This document shows positions 54,148-61,883 of a DNA stretch of 64,000 nucleotides, one piece after another. The position numbers were made by a program, and so were the translations under genes. The number at the start of each line of letters is the position of its first letter. Position 1 is the first letter of the stretch. Source of the stretch: Leidyana gryllorum EB-2025a (lineage: Eukaryota; Apicomplexa); the NCBI GenBank assembly GCA_048772705.1, contig JBLWGC010000230.1, forward strand, positions 248,001 through 312,000. Direction: 5' to 3'. The notes beneath the pieces are model-generated. The model was given only the letters and a program-made list of their open reading frames with translations, searched no databases and was not told the DNA's origin.

Positions 54148-56140
54148 TCACGAGCGAGCAGCGAATCTCTCCAGACCCGACCTCCCAGCAGCATTATCCA
54201 AGTCCAGTAACTTGTACAGAGCAAAGTTACGACCCCGGAGCTTCTCCGCCTCCGCTTTCAGCTCCTTCTTCAGCTCCTCCTTCCCTCCTTTGCTCACCAG
54301 ATCACTCAAAACGTACGATCCACGAGGATCGTAGGCCAACTGCTTCGCATGTTGAACCAGCAACTTGAAAAGCGCCTCTCGAGCCTCTCCTTTGAACACC
54401 GCCAGACATGTTTGCAACATGTACCCCTGACGACCCAATTTCTGCATTATCGCATCCGATGATTTAATCACTTCCAACAATGCCTTTTGGAGCCGCTTTG
54501 CCAACGTCTTCTTCAACGGCATCCGTAATACCGTCTGAGCGATACTCAGACCTGTCGGATTGAATTCAGATTCATTCTGCTTAGCGAGTGCAGCTCGCTC
54601 CGCAGCCGCGGCCTTGGCGGCTGCCCCGGAAAAGAACCCTCCCTTCTTCCTTGGCGCAGGACGTGGTAAATGTAAAAGTCTCTGCCAAAACACTTGGTTC
54701 TCATCATCCGCCGTGCTCGCTTCATTGTCATCGCTTTTCAACACCACTTCTTTCAAATGGTCCACAAACTCCTGAGAAGTCTCTTCGCCAAGCCGACTCG
54801 CACATTCCCCAGCCTTCCATATCACAGCTGGCCGCTCACTCAGTATTCTCGACCAATTGAGAGCTTTGGAGAAGTCACGCCAGGATTTCACGCTTATGCC
54901 CTTTGCAGCCAACCACCCTTGAACCATGAAGTTCGATACTGGCGCGGTACAAAGCTCATCCAGACGTGAGAACATCCAATCTCTTCCCAACGATCGATGT
55001 AATTTGGAGTTCAGTCGGCTGACTCCGAATTCCATTATATGACTTCCAAACTTGGATCGACTCAGATTGGTGAATGCTTTGGTCTCTTCATCATTCTCCC
55101 AAGACGGGAGGAGATGACTGTAAACCTCGGCCTTCACTTCAACTACACCCAGCTTGGATCCTTGATGCTCATCAGTGTATATACTGCCATCCTCCAACAA
55201 CTCCATCATCTTGAGTAGTACCTGAAGAGTATAACTGGCCTTTTCGTTATGGTACATCTTCTGGTGGAGGTACTCCCGATAGTCTTCTGGGCAGTCGATC
55301 CACAAATCACTAATAAATCTCAACAACATCCAGCATAGTTGCTCGTCCATCGCAACCTCTTCTAATCGACGCGTCACTTCCTCACCCCCCTTCCCTCCTG
55401 GGGTTCCCATACTTAATTCGTGCCCCGCACAGGCGGCAAATACTTTTCGTAATACATAAGTTCCATTGCTCGTCATTAGATCCCACACGGGACCATGAGT
55501 ATTCACTTTTCCCTCAGTAGCTTCAGCCTTCAACTCACATAGCTCCTTCACCACCAAACGAAAGCTGTCTCGCACTTCTTCTACGTACTTCCCGACCTTC
55601 ATACTGATGTTCCGAGCAACCAGATACATTGATATCAAACGCTCCATGACTCGAGAGCCATACAAACCACCAGCAATTCTGTCGCTATTTCCAATGACTT
55701 TGGACAGCAGATGACAGTAAAAGTCAACGAAGATCCCCATACGCTCTTTGCTGTCGTCCTCGTCAACGTGCTCTTGAATTTGCTCCATTTGAGTTATCAG
55801 ATATTTCATTATGTATTCCACTTGTTGACTGCACTTTTGCTCCAAGCACAGATTGACAAACTGAGATGGTATTTCAGCGAAGCCCCCCACTCATCAAGCT
55901 TACCTGGCGTTGATTCAACTCGGCCTTATAGGCACGCGTCAGAGCTTGCAGCGCGCTAACATCTGGCCAGGAATCAGCGTCCAGCACCTCGCGCACGGAC
56001 TTGCTATACTCTAGAAAGCCTTCCACGTCGGCTCGTTTACCATCAAAGCGCACCAACGAAGCATCAGTCTTCGTAGAGGAACTATTCGCAGCGGTTCGGC
56101 GTTTCTTGCGTGGATTAGAGCTCGATGCGTCAAAGGTCAT
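54148..56140 (-). CDS. NOP9: Pumilio-repeat nucleolar protein NOP9
   Basis: Binds pre-18S rRNA during small-subunit maturation. ATG 56140 opens a basic stretch (NPRKKRRTAANSSS). One 44-nt intron joins NQRQ to FVNLCLEQ. Pumilio/PUF helical repeats are spread over the protein: GSRVMERLISMY, NGTYVLRKVFAACAGHE, KASYTLQVLLKMM, SKFGSHIMEFGVSRL, APVSNFMVQGWLAA, QGYMLQTCLAVFKGE and DPRGSYVLSDLVSKGG. Their irregular spacing and the gap between the two groups fit NOP9 better than a cytoplasmic PUF. About 655 aa, normal for the family. Confidence 0.87.
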
Positions 56141-56182
56141 CAGGTCAAAAGAGGGAAAAAATCTTCCGACCGCTCATCCTCT

Positions 56183-57604
56183 TCAATTGTCAAATCCGAT
56201 GGCTTGATAATCGGTACGCCTCACGAGGTTGTCTTTTGACTGCACTGACCCTCCAGACTTCCCTGAATCCCTCGCAGAATTAGGGCCACAGTCTGTTGGG
56301 CCCACTTCCCGTCTCAAACAGGCCATCATATGTAGTGCTCCCATTATTAGTACGCCTATCGGCGCGCCATAGATTCGATAGACTGCCATAACTAACGCAC
56401 CTGATAACGCCAATAGTAGTACCAGCATATAACTCTCGTTCATAGTCGGGCAGCCATCGATCGAACGAACAAGAATGCCGGAACACCGCACGTCATCCGC
56501 AGGAAGACAATAAGCTGTGAATCACTTTCGATGGAGTCAACTTAACGACTCACTGTTCCCCCCTTCGATACAATAGGCGCAATCTTCCAGCGTTCTCTCC
56601 ATATCATCTCGTGATCGTACACATTGGTCGCAGTGGTCAAAGAAGTGACATCCACTCATCCTTCTATGTTTTTTCTGTTGCTCCCGCAGCTTGCATGGCA
56701 GCCAACACTCCTGCTTGGTCGTCAGCCTCGATGCCGACCATTGCGCGTCCTGACAACATATTGACTTTAGTCGTCGTGCAAACTCACTCAATCTCTCAAT
56801 TTGCTGCGCATAATAGGCCCCTTGCAAGATGTCCTGCACCAGTCGTTCTCTGGGGGGTAGGTTGAAAATAGATTCGGCCAGGGCTGTGAACTCTGACTCA
56901 TCCTCTGGTCTCCCCAACGCTTTCAACCGGTACATCAACCCCCCCACATCCGCACATTGGTTTTCATCGCCTGCCAAATGGTCTTCCAGGTATTCCCTGG
57001 CTAAATCTTCGGCTTTTGCCACAGCATCGTCAAGTTCGCTCCTCGCTACTATCACAATCGGCATATTGCTACGTTCGGGGTACACTTCGTCGTAAAGTGC
57101 TCGCAGCAGTTTGCTGACTATTTCTATCGAAGCACTGAGCTGCGCAAGCTGATAAAGTGAACGTATCTGGTCTCACCGAGAGCTGTTTTTCCTGCATACT
57201 GAGTTTCAGTTCTTCGGCTGTCCGGAAACTCTCCGCGTCCAGTTCCTCCAAGCTGATTTGGACAGCCTGGACGCGATCCTCCAGGTCTAAAGAACTTTCT
57301 CAAGGCTGGGCTCCATTAATTACTCACGTTGCAACACAGCTTTGGCTCTGTAGGCATCTGATATGCACGATAGTCTGATTTCATCTACTCACTGTTCTTG
57401 AAGTTCGAGAACCTGTTCTGCCTGCTTCTGCCTCCTCAGTTGGGTAGCAGCTTGACCTGCATTCATCACCAACGGAAGGGCTTGTTGAGCCGGCCCCGCC
57501 ACCTGAGTCAACAAGGCTGTGCCTAAGGATCCCAGCCCACTGGGGAGCTGGCTAAGCGCCACCACACCACTGAGCAGCCATCCTAGAAAGAAATGGCCCA
57601 GCAT
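56183..57604 (-). CDS. Unrecognised two-ended membrane protein with Cys-rich lumenal region
   Basis: Unknown function. Exons joined at GT/AG sites give: a hydrophobic N-terminus (MLGHFFLGWLLSGVVALS), a helical stretch (RRQKQAEQVLELQEQ), a middle helical region (LEELDAESFRTAEELKLS; SELDDAVAKAEDLAREYL), a segment rich in Cys (CHFFDHCDQCVRS, CAYC) that continues across an intron to AYCLPADDVRCSG, and a C-terminal helix (NESYMLVLLLALSGALVMAV). The start is uncertain: the frame is open upstream without ATG to about 57720, so 57604 is the first clear methionine. The stop lies 42 nt from NOP9. Confidence 0.6.
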
Positions 57605-57849
57605 GACACAAAGTCCAAATATGACGACCACACACGTGTGCCCTCTTAGATCCTGATCACCCACCTTAGATCGCTGGGCAAGATTCAGCTCCGTATGAGC
57701 TCGGGAAGGACGGCATCGAAATGGCTGGCGATATTTGTGATTGATTGTTGGACAGCTGTGTGTGCATTATCCCAGATCTAGCTACCTTATTTTTATACCA
57801 TCAATCACCAGCATCAGCTTCAGTTGCTTTTCTTGTGTTCTAATCTGCA

Positions 57850-59331
57850 ATGTTAAGGTTCTCTGCTCTACAGACGCTTGGCGCAGTGATGCTCTCGCAT
57901 CCTCTTGGCGCTTACGGGTACAACCACGCGACCCAAGCGGCTTGCGGGCAAGCAATTGACATATTGTTCCTTCAAGATACTACTCAAACATTCTATGCCG
58001 ACCTGCCGGTAGTGTTGCGTCAGCTGCCGGAAATCTACTCCTCAGTGTATGAGATGTTCCCAGGATCACGTTTCGGCGTGGCGGAGTTCAAGGACAAGCC
58101 CTTTTATCCTTTGGGTTATCCGGGACATGACTACTGCTATCGTCTGGTTTCGCAAGCTCTGACCACCGATCTGATCTCATTGATGGAGGACTACGGCGAG
58201 TTGTACGTGTCTGCCGGCGGCGATCTGCCTGAGGCTAGTTATCAGGCGTTGATTAATGCCTGTTACGATAGTCGTGTGGGATGGAGAGAGTTTGCTGGTC
58301 CAGAAATCGACGTCACGAAGACAGCAGCACGTATTATCGTGCTTGTCACTGATGCAAGCCCTCACTTTGAGGGTGACATGGCGAAGTATCCGAATGATGT
58401 CCCTCAGCTACCCAAGAATCCAGGTGGCATTTGGCAGGATGCCTTTGATGACTTCTGTGCTACATACGATTATCCTCACTTCAATCAGGTTGTGGATGCG
58501 GTTAACGACCAACAAGTGGCTGTCATTTTCCTGGTTCGTAACGACTCTCAAAACTCATTCTCGGCGTGGTCTTGGTTCAACTCTTACCTCGGACAGCCTG
58601 CTGACATGATTCAACCGCTGAGTGATGATCCGACCGAGTTCACAGAAGCCTTGATTCGAGTCCTTACGTACATAGGCAATGATCAATGTATCACCACGAC
58701 TACGACTACGACGACGACCACAACCCCGACAACCACGACTCCGACCACAACGACAACTCCGACCACCACCACCACCACCACCACCACCACCACCACCCCG
58801 ACCACAACAACAACGACTACCACAACTGAGTCCACCGCTCCCGCTCTCCCGACTACGGAGCCGACGCCCGAGCCGACTACCACTGAGTCGACCACTACTG
58901 AAGCAACGACCACCACCACCACGACTGAGCCCACTACCACGGAGTCAACCACTACGGAGTCGACCACTACCGAGTCGACCACCACTGAACCGACGACCAC
59001 CACTACGTCTACCACTTACCGGACGGAGAAGACAACGACCGTGACCGATCCGATTGTGTGGGACACCTTCCCTACTGAAGGGACTGCTGCCCCTGTCGGA
59101 ACTGAGGGGCAAGTGACCCGACCCCCTGCCCCCCAAACGAGCCCTGCTGAGGGAGGAGACGGCGATGGGGAAGGCACTACAAAGAAGCACTGCCGCCATA
59201 AGGAGCGCTGCAGTAATGATCTAATAATCAATATCCCTCAAGGCAACAAAGAGTTCGCTTTGAATCTGAACGCCGCCCACGCCCTGGAGTGGAAAGATGT
59301 GAGATTGGCTCATCCAGATGCTGCTCTGTGA
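57850..59331 (+). CDS. Secreted vWA (integrin-beta-like) protein with Thr-rich tail, 493 aa
   Basis: Single-exon paralogue of the 20-31 kb cluster, 27 kb away and on the other strand. A signal-like N-terminus (MLRFSALQTLGAVMLSHPLGA) precedes one vWA domain, residues about 30-270: CGQAIDILFLQDTTQTF, FPGSRFGVAEFKDKP, GGDLPEASYQALI, IIVLVTDASPHFEGD and CATYDYPHFNQVV. A Thr/Glu/Pro mucin-like stretch of about 120 residues follows (long runs of ACN codons), then KKHCRHKERC and NLNAAHALEWKDV. No membrane helix, so probably secreted or held by partners. The MIDAS loop is DTTQT rather than DxSxS. Confidence 0.8.
   Translation: MLRFSALQTLGAVMLSHPLGAYGYNHATQAACGQAIDILFLQDTTQTFYADLPVVLRQLPEIYSSVYEMFPGSRFGVAEFKDKPFYPLGYPGHDYCYRLVSQALTTDLISLMEDYGELYVSAGGDLPEASYQALINACYDSRVGWREFAGPEIDVTKTAARIIVLVTDASPHFEGDMAKYPNDVPQLPKNPGGIWQDAFDDFCATYDYPHFNQVVDAVNDQQVAVIFLVRNDSQNSFSAWSWFNSYLGQPADMIQPLSDDPTEFTEALIRVLTYIGNDQCITTTTTTTTTTTPTTTTPTTTTTPTTTTTTTTTTTTPTTTTTTTTTESTAPALPTTEPTPEPTTTESTTTEATTTTTTTEPTTTESTTTESTTTESTTTEPTTTTTSTTYRTEKTTTVTDPIVWDTFPTEGTAAPVGTEGQVTRPPAPQTSPAEGGDGDGEGTTKKHCRHKERCSNDLIINIPQGNKEFALNLNAAHALEWKDVRLAHPDAAL
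58693..59010 (+). repeat. Thr-rich (ACN)n low-complexity coding tract
   Basis: Runs of ACC/ACT/ACA/ACG codons with CCG and GAG interruptions encode an uninterrupted Thr stretch and TTTEST-type repeats. Likely O-glycosylation substrate. Synonymous third positions vary, so the amino acid sequence rather than a pure DNA repeat is kept. Confidence 0.85.
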
Positions 59332-59686
59332 TGTGGTCAAACGAAGGTATCCATTGTTTTTCAGTTGTACTAGGCTAATCCCTTTTCGACGAGGGATTGT
59401 ACTGACTTTGAGCACTACCAGTATTGTGAGGAGCTCTTTTTTGTTCTAAAATGCAACAAAGGGAAACGCGATATCTATCGCTTAAGAGCCCGGAGAGAGC
59501 CCGGTATCAATTATCGCACACTTTGATTGGTGGCGCGCACACATTGATTGGTGGCGCGCACACAGTAGTAATCGCGCTTGAAGGACTGTGAGGTGTCACA
59601 AAACTCAATTTTTTCACAGTGCTGTTTCGAATTCATCCGCTACTTATACTGTCACTACGGTCGGTTGCGTTACTTCACCTCACACA
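59332..59686. promoter_or_regulatory. Upstream region of the dipeptidase gene
   Basis: 355 nt of non-coding DNA holding a perfect two-copy 21-nt direct repeat at 59523-59564 with inverted CCAAT-like cores. A non-ATG in-frame extension of the dipeptidase (from 59588) exists but has no family support. Confidence 0.45.
59523..59564. repeat. Perfect 21-nt tandem direct repeat, possible promoter element
   Basis: Copies at 59523-59543 and 59544-59564 are identical. Each contains TGATTGGTGGCG, the reverse complement of CGCCACCAATCA, which is also found upstream of UTP14 and the ESRP-like gene. It lies about 125-165 nt before the dipeptidase ATG. Confidence 0.6.
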
Positions 59687-61144
59687 ATGAGCTACGACGC
59701 AGTTGTGAAAGATATTGATGCTCAAGAGGCTGAGTACATTGAGGTTCTGAGGGAAACATGTCGCATTCGCTCGTTGAGTGCTTCCCCTCAGCATCGGGGC
59801 GATGTGGTGAAGATGGCGGAATGGTTGAAGACTAAAATTGAGGCCGTTGCTCCCGGATCTACGGTCGAATTTATTCAACCTCCCTACAAACAAACTTTGG
59901 TGACCGGGGAGGAGTTGGACCTCCCCCCAGTGGTTTTGGCGACTATCGAGCCGGTTCATCCGAACAAACGTACTATCCTCGTATACGGTCATTATGACGT
60001 GCAGCCGGCCGAGATGTCCGATGGTTGGGATACTGATCCTTGGGACTTGGTGGAGTTGCCGAATGGCGAGATGCGAGGCCGTGGTTCAACTGACGACAAG
60101 GGACCCATTGTTGGTTGGATCAATATGATTAACTCTTACAGACGGGTCGGACGCGAATTGCCGGTGAATTTCAGATTTGTGTTTGAAGGCATGGAGGAGT
60201 CAGGCAGCATCGGTTTTGATGACACAGTGAAGATGGTGGCGGAGAAGAGTGATTTCTTCAAGAACATTGATTTCGCGGCTATCTCTGATAACTATTGGCT
60301 GTCTACTGTGAAGCCATGCTTGACGCACGGACTTCGTGGTCTTTGCTCGGTGCAAATTGAGATCACTGGTTTCAATGCTGATTTGCATTCAGGCTCCTTT
60401 GGTGGTTTGATGTATCAGCCAATGGATGACTTGATATATATGCTCGGGACAGTTAAGGACGAGACTGACAAAATCTTGATCGATGGCATAATGGATGAAG
60501 TGATGCCGATAACAGAGGAGGAGAAGGCTCGTTACAAAGATATCTACTATGACTTGGAAAAGGTGAAGAAGACCCAAGGCACCGTTCGTCTGCGTGACGA
60601 ACAGGACCTGACGAAGATGCTGATGAATGTATGGAGACTGCCGTCTCTGAGCATCCACGGTATTGAGGGGGCCTTCAGTGAGCCTGGCTTCAAGACGGTG
60701 ATTCCCCGTCGTGTGGTGGGCAAGTTCTCGATTCGATTAGTTCCAAACATGTCGATGGAGCAAGTCGAGAGAGTTGTTCGTCAATACTTGGAGAAGAAGT
60801 TCGCGGAACGCGACACTCCTAACAAAATGAACCTCGACATCCACTGCGGCCGTTGGTACTACGTGGAGCCTACTTCTCCAGTTTTCAGTGCTGCTGAGAA
60901 AGCTACTGTCCGCGTTCACGGTGTGAAGCCTGATTACACTCGTGAAGGCGGTAGTATCCCGATTACATTGACACTGGCTGAACTGACTGGACAGGATGTG
61001 GTGTTGCTGCCAATGGGCCGTGTGGATGACGGCGCTCACTCTCAGAACGAGAAACTTGACAAGTCAAATTACATGTTGGGTATGAAGACTTATGCTGCCT
61101 TCGCTGAAGAATTAGCTACCATTCCTGCCACTAAGAAGAACTAA
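59687..61144 (+). CDS. CNDP2: M20 metallopeptidase, cytosolic non-specific dipeptidase (CNDP2-like)
   Basis: Hydrolyses dipeptides, including the last step of cytosolic peptide and glutathione breakdown. Single exon, 485 aa (animal enzymes about 475). ATG 59687 gives MSYDAVVKDIDAQEAEYIEV, aligned with the animal N-terminus. Metal ligands and catalytic motifs are intact: VYGHYDVQPA, GRGSTDDKGP, EGMEESGS, ISDNYW and DDGAHSQNEK. Also conserved: DLHSGSFGG, SLSIHGIEGAFSEPG, KTVIPRRVVGKFSIR and TREGGSIPITLT. It is intronless with strongly translation-like codon use, which might reflect high expression. Confidence 0.96.
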   Translation: MSYDAVVKDIDAQEAEYIEVLRETCRIRSLSASPQHRGDVVKMAEWLKTKIEAVAPGSTVEFIQPPYKQTLVTGEELDLPPVVLATIEPVHPNKRTILVYGHYDVQPAEMSDGWDTDPWDLVELPNGEMRGRGSTDDKGPIVGWINMINSYRRVGRELPVNFRFVFEGMEESGSIGFDDTVKMVAEKSDFFKNIDFAAISDNYWLSTVKPCLTHGLRGLCSVQIEITGFNADLHSGSFGGLMYQPMDDLIYMLGTVKDETDKILIDGIMDEVMPITEEEKARYKDIYYDLEKVKKTQGTVRLRDEQDLTKMLMNVWRLPSLSIHGIEGAFSEPGFKTVIPRRVVGKFSIRLVPNMSMEQVERVVRQYLEKKFAERDTPNKMNLDIHCGRWYYVEPTSPVFSAAEKATVRVHGVKPDYTREGGSIPITLTLAELTGQDVVLLPMGRVDDGAHSQNEKLDKSNYMLGMKTYAAFAEELATIPATKKN

Positions 61145-61155
61145 TTAATTTTGCG

Positions 61156-61712
61156 TCATGATGCAGCTATTCGGCACAATCCATCTGTCATTTGTGAAAA
61201 ACACAACTTGAACTCAGAAACATCCACGAATGAGCTGTCCAAGTGAGGGCACACAGATGCCCCTGTCCACAGTAATCGTCGACAGACGTATTGACACACG
61301 TTTGTATCGCCATCAGGTGATCCGATCACTTGATCATTACAGAACGCGGAGATCTCTTCTGCATCCTTCGGTAAAACCAAATTCGGGGCATCAAAATCCT
61401 GAGAGAACTTCCCACAAGCCGATACATTCACACCCTTCATATCCATTCCCTCACCATATCGTAGCAGTTAGGCTCCACAAGCCGCACACACATTATGACT
61501 TCGTGCAAGTACCTCAGGGGAAAGTTGTATTGGGGACAGTCGCCAACATTGTGCTCCTGACACAGTAATCGACAGTGAAGAGTCTCAGACATGGACGATC
61601 CAGCCAACATGTAGGCGCAATGGGCTGCCCGCTGTCCAGAATCACGCAAGTTGTCCTGCTGCCGAAACACCGCCGCCAAGGTTGTAAGCGCTAACAGCCC
61701 TAACCGCCACAT
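61156..61712 (-). CDS. Small secreted protein with two tandem six-cysteine modules
   Basis: Signal peptide MWRLGLLALTTLAAVF at 61712 (an in-frame upstream ATG at 61760 adds a charged head and is less likely). The stop-spanning intron is best placed at 61399-61454 (56 nt, gtgagg...ctctcag). The mature protein has 12 cysteines in two modules with matching spacing: C-x14-C-x3-C-x7-C-P-x14-C-x7-C and C-x14-C-x3-C-x10-C-P-x14-C-x8-C. The intron falls between the modules. Not a family I recognise; disulfide-rich secreted ligand or effector is inference. It is convergent with the dipeptidase, their ends 11 nt apart. Confidence 0.68.
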
Positions 61713-61883
61713 CTGGCCGGCTGGGGTCTCTGTTTTGCTACGGAAATTTGCTAATCTCACCCCCGATCATCGATCACTAAACTAAGTCGAAATCAATCAT
61801 TACGCTCCTATCACTTTTTTTTTCAAGTCTAAATCCTATGATATGAGTTCGCAAATCACCACCACGAAAGTACAAACCACCTC

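Noticed and set aside
59588-59686. 33-residue N-terminal extension of the dipeptidase
   Set aside because: It begins with GTG, shows no conserved or targeting sequence, and ATG 59687 aligns with animal CNDP2 starts.
61435-61454. Apparent frameshift or 20-nt mini-intron in the Cys-module gene
   Set aside because: A 56-nt intron (61399-61454) with consensus ends joins the two frames, in line with other introns here.
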